Part shown: piece after piece, positions 34,171-43,135 of the stretch
Position numbering within the stretch: position 1 is the stretch's first letter
How the letters are laid out: each line of letters begins with the position of its first letter
Assembly: GCA_023433275.1 (NCBI GenBank)
Contig: JAEZDN010000069.1
Coordinates: 1 to 56,865, forward strand
Origin: Verrucomicrobiota bacterium
GTDB lineage: Bacteria; Verrucomicrobiota; Verrucomicrobiia; Opitutales; Opitutaceae
Reading direction: 5' to 3'
DNA length: 56,865 bases
The notes under the pieces: model-generated
The model's database searches: none
Seen by the model: the letters and a program-made list of their open reading frames with translations, nothing else
Told to the model about the DNA's origin: nothing
Made by a program: the position numbers and the translations under genes

Positions 34171-35172
34171 TCATGGCAATCGATTGGCCAGGCTTTGCTC
34201 GAGCTGCTCCAGCCGATCCAACCAGGGCTTCTTCTGCTCCGGCGAAAGCAATGCCACCTCAAACCCGTTGCGGGCTAGCTGCACCAGTTCGCGACGGTTG
34301 AAACCCGTCCGCTCCACCAGCACCACGTATTCCTCCGTCAGCGTGTTGCCAAAGGAGATCGGATCATCGGTGCTCACGGTCACCTTCACGCCGGCATCGA
34401 AAAGCCGGCGGATCGGATGCGTCTCAAGCCGGATGCCCGGCATGAGCTTGTGGTTGCTGATCGGACACACATCGAGCGCCACGCCGCGCCCGCGCAACTC
34501 TGTCATCACGGCTGGATCCTCGCTCGCCCGCACGCCGTGTTGGATGCGCTGCGGTTTCAGTTCGTCGAGCATGCGGAGCACGAAGGCCGCGTCCATGAAC
34601 TCGCCCGCGTGGGCCTTGGTGTATTTCCCCGCCCGACGGGCCGCCGCCCAGTAGGGCGCGGTCCACGGCTCGATCGGAAAACTCTCGGTGCCGTGCAGGT
34701 CGATGCCCGCCAGACCGGCCCAAGCCAGGGCATCCTCCAGCACCGGCTTCATCTTCGGGCCGGCACCATTGTGGTGAATGCCGAGAAACACCCTCACCTC
34801 CAGCCCCGCCGGTACCGCCGCGCGAATCGCCGCCAATACCTCGCGGCCGTCCAGTCCGAGAAACTCGATCACACCCGAAGCAAAGCTCGTCTCCACGTAC
34901 TTCACATTTTGCGCCACATGCTTCGCGAAGATCATTTTCGCCGCCTCGTGATAGCGCTCCGGCGAGGTGAACCACGAGAACGCCATGTCGAGCAACTCGG
35001 TCTCGAAGTGCGCGAAGTCGCGGAACTTGAATTCCGACGCCCACGACGCCGGCGGCCGGCTGAACTCCGGCCGCACCCGTTGCAGCAACTCAAGCGGCAA
35101 CGCTCCCTCAAAATGAAGGTGCGTCTCGGTCTTCGGGAGCGACTGGATGAAGGACCTGAGGTCGGAATCCAT
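34171..35172 (-). CDS. adenosine deaminase family protein
   Basis: A 333-residue metal-dependent purine deaminase. Metal and catalytic motifs are in order: THLHFEGALP near the N-terminus, KAHAGE, RIQHGVRASED and VTVSTDDPISFG. This is the set for zinc-dependent adenosine or adenine deaminases, which remove the 6-amino group to give inosine or hypoxanthine; the family also includes enzymes with other substrates. It faces the amidase gene and lies near an ABC importer and RidA, hinting at nitrogen salvage. The ATG at 35172 fits the family N-terminus. The 238-base gap upstream (35173-35410) holds no gene. Confidence 0.9.
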   Translation of the reverse strand: MDSDLRSFIQSLPKTETHLHFEGALPLELLQRVRPEFSRPPASWASEFKFRDFAHFETELLDMAFSWFTSPERYHEAAKMIFAKHVAQNVKYVETSFASGVIEFLGLDGREVLAAIRAAVPAGLEVRVFLGIHHNGAGPKMKPVLEDALAWAGLAGIDLHGTESFPIEPWTAPYWAAARRAGKYTKAHAGEFMDAAFVLRMLDELKPQRIQHGVRASEDPAVMTELRGRGVALDVCPISNHKLMPGIRLETHPIRRLFDAGVKVTVSTDDPISFGNTLTEEYVVLVERTGFNRRELVQLARNGFEVALLSPEQKKPWLDRLEQLEQSLANRLP

Positions 35173-35410
35173 GGATCAATGCGCGGGTGGCGAGCTTTGG
35201 AAGTGACTTGGGATCGGTATCGCGTTGTTAGGCCATCGAGGCGCTTTTCACCACCGTTCGCTTAGAATCCCCCTGCCGTCATCCTGGGCATCTTTCCACG
35301 ATCGTTCCGCCAGCAGGCGACTTGCCCACCGGGCTTGCATCAATCGCAGGTCCAGGAATGGGCGTCACAGGGATCGGTCCTTCTTCATCCGTACGGTCCG
35401 CGCTGAAATC

Positions 35411-36529
35411 CTACTTCACCTTCAACAGCTGGTCCGGATTCAGCTTCTTCAACGCCGGGGTCGTGAACAGCCCGTCCTTGCGGATGAGCTTCCCGTCGAA
35501 CCAGATTTCGCCGCCGCCGTATTCCGGACGCTGGATGTTGACCATGTCCCAGTGCACGACCGACTCGTTGCCATTGCCCGCGCGCTCATAGGCCTTGCCG
35601 GGCGTGAAGTGGAACGAGCCCGCGATCTTTTCATCAAACAGGATGTCGCGCATGGGCTCGGTGATGTGCGGGTTGAAACCGATCGCGAACTCGCCGATGT
35701 AGCGCGCGCCGGCGTCGGTATCGAGAATCTCGTTCAGTCGCTTGGTATTGTTGGCCGTCGCCTCGACGATCTTGCCCTTCTTGAAGACGAGGCGGATGTT
35801 GTCGAACGCCGTGCCGAGATAGACGGTCGGCGCGTTGTATTGGATCACGCCCTCGACGCTGTCCTTCACCGGGCACGAAAACACCTCGCCATCGGGGATG
35901 TTGCGCAACCCGCCGCACGCCTCGGCGCCGATGCCCTTGATCGAGAATTTCAAGTCCGTGCCGGGTCCCTTGATGTGCACCCGGTCGGTCTTGTTCATCA
36001 GGTCCTCGAGCGCGGCCATGCCCGGGCCGTAGCGGCGGTAGTCGAATGTGCACACCTTGAAATAGAAGTCCTCGAACGCCTCGGTGCTCATGCCGGCCTG
36101 CTGGGCCATCGCGCTCGAAGGCCAGCGCAGGACCACCCACTTCGTCTTGTTCAGGCGGTAGTCCAGCACGGGCTTCATCAGTTTCGAGACCAGCTGCACG
36201 CGGCTCGCCGGCACGTCGGACGTCTCGAAGATGTTGTTCGAGCCGCGCGCCGCGATGTACGCGTCCATCTTCTGCATGCGCGCCAGTTCGATGTCCGCCG
36301 TGAGCTGGTACTGTTCGTTGCTCGCCCCCTGGAGCAATTCGCGCGTGATGCGCGCATTCTGCAGGTTCACATACGGGATCGCGCCCCGCTCCCGGCTGGC
36401 GCGCACGAGCGCGATCACGAAGGCCTCGGGGACGTCGAAGGCATCGATCAGGACGCGCTCGCCCTTCTTCAGTTCACACGAAAAGCCGGTCAGCACCTCG
36501 GCCAGTTTGGAAAAACGGGGATCACTCAT
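35411..36529 (-). CDS. M29 family aminopeptidase
   Basis: A 372-residue thermophilic-metalloprotease family (M29) aminopeptidase, a cytoplasmic dimetal exopeptidase. The C-terminal metal-ligand region is visible: ATANNTKRLNEIL, GARYIGEFAIGFNPHI, GSFHFTPGKAYERAG and VVHWDMV. The start at 36529 (MSDPRFSKLAEVL) is typical of the family. It lies downstream of lpxK on the same strand, with a hairpin repeat between them. A second, diverged M29 gene is at 48930-50120. Confidence 0.9.
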   Translation of the reverse strand: MSDPRFSKLAEVLTGFSCELKKGERVLIDAFDVPEAFVIALVRASRERGAIPYVNLQNARITRELLQGASNEQYQLTADIELARMQKMDAYIAARGSNNIFETSDVPASRVQLVSKLMKPVLDYRLNKTKWVVLRWPSSAMAQQAGMSTEAFEDFYFKVCTFDYRRYGPGMAALEDLMNKTDRVHIKGPGTDLKFSIKGIGAEACGGLRNIPDGEVFSCPVKDSVEGVIQYNAPTVYLGTAFDNIRLVFKKGKIVEATANNTKRLNEILDTDAGARYIGEFAIGFNPHITEPMRDILFDEKIAGSFHFTPGKAYERAGNGNESVVHWDMVNIQRPEYGGGEIWFDGKLIRKDGLFTTPALKKLNPDQLLKVK

Positions 36530-36608
36530 GTTTATGACATTCCATGGCGCGCCGGAGACGTTCAATCCCAAAGCGGTGAAAGGCAGGGACCGACCGCTGG
36601 CCCGCCGC

Positions 36609-36657
36609 GGGGTCGCCGTGGCTCCACCTTGCTGGATCGCGGGCGACCCCACCCGCG
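36609..36657. repeat. hairpin-forming repeat between lpxK and the aminopeptidase gene, family d
   Basis: GGGGTCGCC (36609-36617) can pair with GGCGACCCC (36642-36650). The 20-base palindrome CGCGGGCGACCCCACCCGCG (36638-36657) has a close copy at 42988-43007. It may act as a terminator-like or stabilising structure after lpxK. Confidence 0.55.
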
Positions 36658-36663
36658 AAAAAC

Positions 36664-37902
36664 TCACGTCTCCAGTTCCGCCCCCGTCGCCACCTCGCCC
36701 CGCGGGAAACAGATCTTCCCCACCGCCTCGTCAAAGTCCGCCGCGCCGCGCAGGATCTCGATCTCGAGCCGCAGGTAATAGCACGGCAGCGGTATCGTCC
36801 ACGATTCGTCGATGCGCACCGCGTCTTTCTCGGTCGTCACGACCATCTCCACCCCCGCCTTCAACGCCTCGTCGAACACCGTCCGCAGCTCCTCGCGCGT
36901 GAACCGGTGGTGATCCAGAAATCGCCGCGTGTAATCGAGCTTCGTCCCCGTGTCCCGCAGGAAGGCCTCGAAGCCTTCCGGCGCGGCGATGCCGCTGAAG
37001 GCGCCGATGTGACGCCCGGCCAGCGCGGACAACGGCAGCCGGTCCGGAAACGCGCCGCCGGTTTCGTCCACACCGCCGGCCCCGATGCGCTGGAGATACT
37101 GCGGCTTGTGCGCGCACTCGATGATTTCCGCGTCCGGATTGAAGCGGCGGATCATGGCCTCGAGTTCCTCGTCGCGCACGCCCTTCGACTTGGTCAGGAA
37201 AACATACGACGCCCGCTTGAGGTGCTTGATCGGCTCGCGCAGGATGCCCCGGGGCAGCAGGAAGCCGTTGCCGAAGGGGTTGGTCTTGTCCACCAGCAGC
37301 AAATTCAACCGTCCCTTCAGCGGCAGATACTGAAACCCGTCGTCGAGGACCAGCGTGTCGCAGCCGAAATGCTTGATCGCATACGCCCCCGCCTTCACGC
37401 GGTCCTTGTCCACCAGCACGACCACGCCGGGCAGGTTGCGCGCGAGCATGAACGGCTCGTCGCCCGCGATTTCGGAATCGAGCAGCACCCGGTTGCCGTC
37501 GCTGACAATGCGCGGCGGGGCGTCGGCCGTGCCATTGAGCCAGAACCACCACTTCTTCCACAACGGGGGCGCCTTGCTCTTGTAGCCCCGGCTGAGGATC
37601 GCGACCTTCCGGCCGCGATCGCGCAATGCCCGCGCGAATTTTTCCACCACCGGAGTCTTCCCCGTGCCGCCCACGGTGAGATTACCCACCACCACGACCA
37701 GGCAGCCAAGCGGCTGGTCACGCAGGATGCGGTGGCGGTAGAGCCACAAGCGCAGCTGCACAATGCCGCTGAAGAGCCAGGAACACACCTGCAGGAACGC
37801 GCCGAACACCACCGCCGGGGTGTCTTCCCGGCGCCCCATGATCACGTCGATGGCGAATTGCTCGAATTCATCGGCCTTATGACGGAACCAGCGGTTGGGC
37901 AT
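36664..37902 (-). CDS. lpxK: tetraacyldisaccharide 4'-kinase
   Basis: A 412-residue inner-membrane-associated kinase that phosphorylates the lipid A disaccharide precursor at the 4' position. It has an N-terminal hydrophobic helix, the P-loop VGNLTVGGTGKTP (about 75-87), ILSRGYKSK, a DKDR motif and LVLDDGFQYLPLKG, all typical. The length is somewhat above the common 330-380. The ATG at 37902 (MPNRWF) is preferred over the TTG two codons upstream. Its presence shows a lipopolysaccharide outer membrane. Confidence 0.95.
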   Translation of the reverse strand: MPNRWFRHKADEFEQFAIDVIMGRREDTPAVVFGAFLQVCSWLFSGIVQLRLWLYRHRILRDQPLGCLVVVVGNLTVGGTGKTPVVEKFARALRDRGRKVAILSRGYKSKAPPLWKKWWFWLNGTADAPPRIVSDGNRVLLDSEIAGDEPFMLARNLPGVVVLVDKDRVKAGAYAIKHFGCDTLVLDDGFQYLPLKGRLNLLLVDKTNPFGNGFLLPRGILREPIKHLKRASYVFLTKSKGVRDEELEAMIRRFNPDAEIIECAHKPQYLQRIGAGGVDETGGAFPDRLPLSALAGRHIGAFSGIAAPEGFEAFLRDTGTKLDYTRRFLDHHRFTREELRTVFDEALKAGVEMVVTTEKDAVRIDESWTIPLPCYYLRLEIEILRGAADFDEAVGKICFPRGEVATGAELET

Positions 37903-37995
37903 GAGCAAAATTGGCTTTGACGCTTCGGATGGGGCGGTAGTGAGTCACAGGTAGCTGCTGGTTTTGTCACATGCAACACCGGCTTCATCTTCCTC

Positions 37996-39078
37996 ATGAG
38001 CTACAAACTCTTCATCCCCGGCCCGATCGCCGTCTCCGAAAAAACGCTGCGCGCCATGGCGCAACCCATGATCGGGCATCGCAGCACCGACTTTGTCGCG
38101 CTCTACCAATCCATCCAGCCCGGCCTCCAGGCGCTGATGTACACCCAGGACCCGGTCTACCTCTCCACCAGCAGCGCGTTCGGCTCGATGGAAGGCGCGA
38201 TCCGCAACCTCGTCGCGAAAAAGGTCCTTTGCTGCATGAACGGCGCCTTCGCCGACAAGTGGAACGACGTCGCCCTCCGCTGCGGCAAGCAGACCACCCC
38301 GCTCAAGTTCGACTGGGGCCAGCCCGTTGACCCCGAGGCCGTGCGCCGCGAGCTCGCGACCGGCGCCTACGACGCCATCACCCTGATCCACAATGAAACG
38401 TCCTGCGGTTGCATGAGCGACCTGCCCGCGCTGATGGCGGTCATTCGCGAGTTCCCGGGCGTGGTCTCAATCGTGGACACCGTGAGCTCCTTCAGCGCCG
38501 TGCCGATCAAGAAGGACGAACTCGGCATCGACGTCCTCATCACCGGATCGCAGAAGGCCCTCGCGCTGCCGCCCGGCCTGTCGTTTATCTCCGCCTCGAA
38601 GAAGGCCCTCGAGCGCGCCGCCACCATCAAGGACCGCGGCTACTATTTCGACCTGCTCGAATTCCAGAAGAACCACGAGTCGGGCATGACCCCGAGCACG
38701 CCGGTCATCCCGCTCATCTATGCGCTCAAGTCCAAGCTCGAGGACATCCAGGCCGAGGGCCTCGACGCCCGTTTCGCCCGGCACGCACGCCTGAACCAGA
38801 AGGTCCGCGACTGGGCCTTCGCCAAGGGCTTCAAATTGTTCCCGAAGGAAGGCTACGGCTCGATCGCCCTCAACTGCTTCGCCAACACGCTCAACGTCGA
38901 CCTCGCCGCCGTGAACAAGGCGCTGAAATCGAAGCATGGCTGCGTGATCGATGGCGGCTACGGCAAGTTGAAGGGCCAGACCTTCCGCATCTCCAACATG
39001 GGCGACGAAACCGACGAGACCATGGCCGCCCTGCTGAAGTCCCTCGACAGCGTGCTCGCCGACCTCGGCGTGAAGTAA
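37996..39078 (+). CDS. class V aminotransferase (serine-pyruvate/alanine-glyoxylate type)
   Basis: A 360-residue PLP enzyme. It starts YKLFIPGPIAVSEKTLRAMA, typical of the alanine-glyoxylate/serine-pyruvate aminotransferase branch, with HNETSCG, the PLP-contacting Asp in IVDTVSSFSAVPI, and the Schiff-base lysine in TGSQKALALPPGL. It may also serve as phosphoserine aminotransferase, since some lineages use this branch in serine synthesis; no ser gene is adjacent to decide. It is divergent from lpxK. A strong terminator follows. Confidence 0.9.
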   Translation: MSYKLFIPGPIAVSEKTLRAMAQPMIGHRSTDFVALYQSIQPGLQALMYTQDPVYLSTSSAFGSMEGAIRNLVAKKVLCCMNGAFADKWNDVALRCGKQTTPLKFDWGQPVDPEAVRRELATGAYDAITLIHNETSCGCMSDLPALMAVIREFPGVVSIVDTVSSFSAVPIKKDELGIDVLITGSQKALALPPGLSFISASKKALERAATIKDRGYYFDLLEFQKNHESGMTPSTPVIPLIYALKSKLEDIQAEGLDARFARHARLNQKVRDWAFAKGFKLFPKEGYGSIALNCFANTLNVDLAAVNKALKSKHGCVIDGGYGKLKGQTFRISNMGDETDETMAALLKSLDSVLADLGVK

Positions 39079-39122
39079 CCGCGAATAGAACGGTTGGGCG
39101 CGGACCTCGCCCACCCCACCCG

Positions 39123-39153
39123 AGGCGCACCTTCCCGGTGCGCCTTTTTGTTT
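39123..39153 (+). terminator. intrinsic terminator of the aminotransferase gene
   Basis: AGGCGCACC and GGTGCGCCT form a nine-pair stem with loop TTCCC, followed by TTTTGTTT. It lies 45 bases past the stop codon. Confidence 0.92.
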
Positions 39154-39353
39154 GTGGCGATGGCGGAGTTGCCCGAGCCCACCGAGTGTAATCCCGAGCG
39201 CGTATCACCTTTGCTCCGACGAGGCGCACCTGTGACATCGGGTAGGCGCTGCTCGTCCGATTCCCCACGCCTCCAGAAGAAGTCCATGCCATCGTCGGCT
39301 GGGCATAAGCTCGAGGCGACATGAACGTCGAGAATCGAACCCCTCCCTCCGCC

Positions 39354-39435
39354 GTCATCCTGAGCCATGCGAAGGATCCACGGTTAAGGACGAATGTGCG
39401 CCGACGTCGTGGATCCTTCGCGCGCTCAGGATGAC
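39354..39435 (+). repeat. solitary 82-bp hairpin element
   Basis: GTCATCCTGAGCC to CGCTCAGGATGAC with GGATCC on each side of the centre, one base shorter than the 83-bp copies in the arrays. It lies in the 421-base gap 39079-39499, which otherwise holds a terminator and no gene. Confidence 0.9.
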
Positions 39436-39499
39436 GATAGCGGGTTTATCCATTTTCGACGTGCGCTTGGGACTCCAGTCCTGAAAACCGCTCAGTACA

Positions 39500-39832
39500 T
39501 CAGCAGCGCCGCCAAGGATTCACGCCGTCGTCAAACCATCCCGCAGCGAGATCGATCCACGTAGGGTTTGTCGCCTGAATCAACGCAATCTTCCTTTCTC
39601 GCTTCCATCCCTTGAGCGCACGCTCTCGATCGATGGCATCACGAATTCGAGGAAACACTTCAAAATACACCAACCGGTTTACCCGATAACGCTTGGTAAA
39701 GCCGTCCAATGCGCCGGTTTTGTGCTGCCAAATGCGTGCCCGTAGGTCCGTCGTGACACCAATGTACAACGTTCCGCTTGGACGGTTCGCGAGGACGTAA
39801 ACCCAGGCACGACTTTGAATCGCGACGGACAT
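39500..39832 (-). CDS. GIY-YIG nuclease domain protein
   Basis: A 110-residue single-domain protein. It has VYVLANRPSGTLYIGVTTDL, the two-strand GIY-YIG core, then an Arg (RARIWQH), and a later catalytic-type Glu in DRERALKGW. This is the UPF0213-like group of small stand-alone members, found across bacteria, often in variable regions; their role is not established. The start at 39832 (MSVAIQSR) is chosen because the upstream residues are low-complexity. Confidence 0.88.
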   Translation of the reverse strand: MSVAIQSRAWVYVLANRPSGTLYIGVTTDLRARIWQHKTGALDGFTKRYRVNRLVYFEVFPRIRDAIDRERALKGWKRERKIALIQATNPTWIDLAAGWFDDGVNPWRRC

Positions 39833-39956
39833 TGAGAGACGTTCGTTGATCCTTCGTCTTCCCCTGCCACTTCCCTCCCCGTTTTCCCCTCTCAAAATCG
39901 TAACTTCTCCGTAAGCGCCAAAACGATCCCGCGCGACCGCCCCGCAAAAGTATTGC

Positions 39957-39984
39957 TTGAAATTCCCGGCATGCGGGGTAACGG
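39957..39984 (+). promoter_or_regulatory. sigma70-like promoter of topB
   Basis: TTGAAA (39957-39962), 16-base spacer, TAACGG (39979-39984). The -10 box ends 12 bases before the ATG, the same geometry as at argA. The spacer includes a CCCCGC/GCGGGG inverted pair with sequence just upstream. Confidence 0.4.
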
Positions 39985-39996
39985 CTCCTCCCCCGC

Positions 39997-42819
39997 ATGA
40001 AGTGTCTCATCATCGCCGAGAAACCGTCCGTCGCTGCCGATCTGGCGCGCGCGCTCGGCAAAATCCCGAAGAAGGGCGACCACTACGAGAACGACGAATA
40101 CGTCATCTCCTCCGCGGTCGGCCACCTCGTGGGACTGCAAATGCCGGAGGACATCGACAAGAAGAAATACGGTTTCTGGCGCCTCGAGACCCTGCCCATC
40201 ATCCCCGACGAGTTCGAGCTCCAGCCGCTGCCCGAGGGCAAGGAACGCTTCAACCAGCTCAAGAAACTCCTCGCGCGCAAGGACGTGACCAGCGTCATCA
40301 ACGCCTGCGACGCCGGGCGTGAGGGCGAGCTGATCTTCACTTACATCTACCAGCTCACGAAGTGCAAAAAGCCGTTCCAGCGCCTGTGGATGTCCTCGAT
40401 GACCAACGAGGGCATCAAGGAAGCCTTCAAGCGCCTCCGCTCCGCGGCGGAAATGCAGGGCCTCGCGGACGCCGCCCGCTGCCGCAGCGAGAGCGACTGG
40501 CTCATCGGCATCAACGGGACCCGCGCGCTCACCAAGCGCATGTTCGGCTCCCGCGCGGGCAATGTCGCGTCCGTCGGGCGCGTTCAGACCCCCACCCTCG
40601 CCATCGTCTATAACCGCGAGCTCGAGATCCGGAACTTCGTTCCCCGCGGCTTCTGGCGCATCACCGCCAGGTTCGGCATCGCGAAGGGCGAATACGACGG
40701 CGTCTATCAGCGCCCCGATTTCAAGAAATCCGACGACGAGCATGACCGCATCGACCGCATCTGGGAACAGGCGAAAGCCGAGGCCATCGTCGCCGCATGC
40801 CAGGGCCAGCCCGTCGCCAGCGTCACCGAGGAAAAGAAAGCCAGCACCTCCGCCGCGCCCCGCCTTTACGACCTGACCACGCTGCAGCGCGAAGCCAACG
40901 GCCGCTTCGGCTTCCCCGCCAAGCGCACGCTCCAGATCGCCCAGGCCCTCTACGAGCGCCACAAGATGATCACCTATCCCCGCACCGACTCGCGCGCGCT
41001 GCCGGAGGATTATATGCCGTTGGTTCGCCAGACCCTCGGTAATTTGCACGGTGACCTCAAGGCCCACGCGGAGCGCGTTCTGGAAAACGGCTGGGTGCAG
41101 CCCAACAAGCGCATCTTCAACAACGCCCAGGTCTCCGACCACTTCGCCATCATCCCGACCCAGCACGAGGCCAAGAACCTCGACGAGGCCGAGGCCAAGT
41201 TGTTCGACATGATCGCGCGCCGCTTCGTCGCCGCCTTTCACCCGGTCGCCGAGTTCGACATCACGACGCGCACGAGCGTCGTTTCCGGCCATGCCTTCAA
41301 GACCGAGGGCAAGGTCCTCACCGCTCCCGGCTGGCTCGCCGTGTATGGCAAGACCACCGACGACGAGGGCGCCGACTCGAAGGCCCTGCCGGCGCTCACG
41401 CCCGAGGACAACGCCAAGGCCAAGACCCTCGCCGCCACGCTCCATTCCGAAACTACCAAGCCGCCGCCGCGCTACTCGGAATCCACGCTCCTCTCCGCCA
41501 TGGAAGGCGCGGGCAAACTCGTCGACGACGAGGCCATGGCCGAGGCCATGAAGGAACGCGGCCTGGGCACGCCCGCCACGCGCGCCGACACGATCGAGGG
41601 CCTGATCAACCAGAAGTACATCGACCGCGCCCAGCGGGAACTCATTCCCACCACCAAGGCCGAGCAGCTCTTCCAGTTCCTCTCCGCCGTCAAGGTCGAG
41701 AACCTCACCAGCCCCGCCATGACCGGCGAATGGGAGTTCCACCTCCGCGAGATGGAACAGGGCAAGTTCTCCCGCGAGAAGTTCATGGCCGAGATCGTCA
41801 GGGAGACGAGGGGCATCGTGGAACGCGTGAAGGGATTCGAGGAGGACGATTCCATCGCCCGCGAGACCGACATCATTTCCCCGACCGACAACAAGCCCAT
41901 GAAGGAAACCCTCCGCGGCTACAAGTCGCAGGACGGCGAGCTCATGGTCTACAAGATCGTCGGCGGCCGCCGCATGGAGGAGGCCGAGGTCAAGCAACTC
42001 GTCGAGACCCGCCAGGTCGGCCCGCTCGACGGTTTCATTTCCAACAAGACCCGCAACCGCTTCTCCGCCGTCCTCAAGCTTGCCGTCGTCGAGGAGACCA
42101 AGAAGGACAAGACCACGAAGGAGGAGGTCACCACCCGGAAGTGGAAGACCGAGTTCGATTTCGGCGACAAGGTCGACATCGGCACGCTCACGCCGATCTG
42201 GACCGACCCGAAGACCGGCGCCGAGATCTGCGAGAGCGGCAGCAGCTTCATCGTCCGCGAGAAGAAGCCCGACGGCGAGTGGGAGCAGACCTTCCGCATC
42301 GGCCGCATCATGTGCCAGAAGCCGATCCCGCCCGAGCAGGTCATCAAGCTCGTCGGCGAGGGCAAAACCGACCTCATCGAGAATTTCATTTCCAAGAAGG
42401 GCCGGCCGTTCAGCGCGTTCCTGAAGAAGGAAGGCGGCAAGTTCTCCTGGGAATTCCCCCCGCGCGCTCCGAAACTGGACAAGGATGGCAACCCGATCGT
42501 CCGAAAGGCGAAGGCCAAGGCGGACCTCTCCAAGGCCACCGTCATCGGCGAAAGCAAGACCCACCCCGGCGGCCAGCTCGTCGAACTCGGTGACGCCTAC
42601 TATGTGCGCAAGCCCGACCAGGACAACCGCCAGGTCTTCAAGCTCTCCAAGAAACTCTGTGAAATCGAACTCCCGGTTGAGCAGGTGCAGAAACTCCTCA
42701 CCGATGGCCGCAGCGACTTGATCGAGGGTTTCGTCTCCAAGCGCGGCAACAAGTTCAGCGCCTACCTCGTCCTCTCCCAAAAACAGGACAAGGCCGACTT
42801 CGAGTTTCCTCCTCGATAA
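39997..42819 (+). CDS. topB: DNA topoisomerase III (type IA) with C-terminal repeats
   Basis: A 940-residue type IA topoisomerase that relaxes or decatenates DNA through a single-strand break. The toprim domain has IIAEKPSVA and INACDAGREGELIF; the active-site tyrosine is in MITYPRTDSR, followed by the type IA core. The region from about 640 onward holds three repeats of the form (F/Y)K..., QVxxLxxxGxxDLIExFxSKxGxxFSAxL, as in Toprim C-terminal repeat proteins, and no zinc ribbon. The enzyme is longer than E. coli TopB (about 650). It stands alone on its strand. Confidence 0.93.
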   Translation: MKCLIIAEKPSVAADLARALGKIPKKGDHYENDEYVISSAVGHLVGLQMPEDIDKKKYGFWRLETLPIIPDEFELQPLPEGKERFNQLKKLLARKDVTSVINACDAGREGELIFTYIYQLTKCKKPFQRLWMSSMTNEGIKEAFKRLRSAAEMQGLADAARCRSESDWLIGINGTRALTKRMFGSRAGNVASVGRVQTPTLAIVYNRELEIRNFVPRGFWRITARFGIAKGEYDGVYQRPDFKKSDDEHDRIDRIWEQAKAEAIVAACQGQPVASVTEEKKASTSAAPRLYDLTTLQREANGRFGFPAKRTLQIAQALYERHKMITYPRTDSRALPEDYMPLVRQTLGNLHGDLKAHAERVLENGWVQPNKRIFNNAQVSDHFAIIPTQHEAKNLDEAEAKLFDMIARRFVAAFHPVAEFDITTRTSVVSGHAFKTEGKVLTAPGWLAVYGKTTDDEGADSKALPALTPEDNAKAKTLAATLHSETTKPPPRYSESTLLSAMEGAGKLVDDEAMAEAMKERGLGTPATRADTIEGLINQKYIDRAQRELIPTTKAEQLFQFLSAVKVENLTSPAMTGEWEFHLREMEQGKFSREKFMAEIVRETRGIVERVKGFEEDDSIARETDIISPTDNKPMKETLRGYKSQDGELMVYKIVGGRRMEEAEVKQLVETRQVGPLDGFISNKTRNRFSAVLKLAVVEETKKDKTTKEEVTTRKWKTEFDFGDKVDIGTLTPIWTDPKTGAEICESGSSFIVREKKPDGEWEQTFRIGRIMCQKPIPPEQVIKLVGEGKTDLIENFISKKGRPFSAFLKKEGGKFSWEFPPRAPKLDKDGNPIVRKAKAKADLSKATVIGESKTHPGGQLVELGDAYYVRKPDQDNRQVFKLSKKLCEIELPVEQVQKLLTDGRSDLIEGFVSKRGNKFSAYLVLSQKQDKADFEFPPR

Positions 42820-43135
42820 TGATCAGGTGAAACCCGACCTCCGCGCGGGTTGTTCGATTCTCGCCCCCTGATGGCGCGTCCGGTGACTGCGCTCCATCTC
42901 GTCTCTTTTCGGGATGCCTCTCCCGGGTAGGGTCGAGCTTGCTCAATCCTTCCCCGAGGACCGAGCCGGCCCGGCCCCTGCCCGGGGCGCGGGCGACCCC
43001 GCCCGCGGCTCGCTCCCGCATCCGTCTCCGCATCCCTTGCGAACCTTCCTTCGCTCCGTGGCCCGATTTTTGACATGCTTGGCCGGGGATTAATCTTGTG
43101 ACTGCCACCCCCCGAAAGCTAACTGTCCGACTGCC
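42820..43135. other. intergenic region upstream of the aldolase gene
   Basis: A 316-base spacer. It has AACCCG/CGGGTT inverted bases at 42830-42852, a palindrome CGCGGGCGACCCCGCCCGCG at 42988-43007 that copies 36638-36657, and a promoter-like pair at 43070-43096. I see no gene in it. Confidence 0.55.
43070..43096 (+). promoter_or_regulatory. sigma70-like promoter of the aldolase gene
   Basis: TTGACA (43070-43075), 15-base spacer, TAATCT (43091-43096), ending 39 bases before the ATG. The -35 box is perfect but the spacer is short. Confidence 0.45.

Noticed and set aside
39892..42780. 962-codon open frame on the minus strand opposite topB
   Set aside because: It is a shadow of the high-GC, strongly codon-biased topB gene: Leu/Ala/Glu/Gly/Asp-rich with no domains. 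The same applies to long frames opposite rho (13514-14878), the 585-residue gene (14727-16295) and ppk1 (18569-20908).
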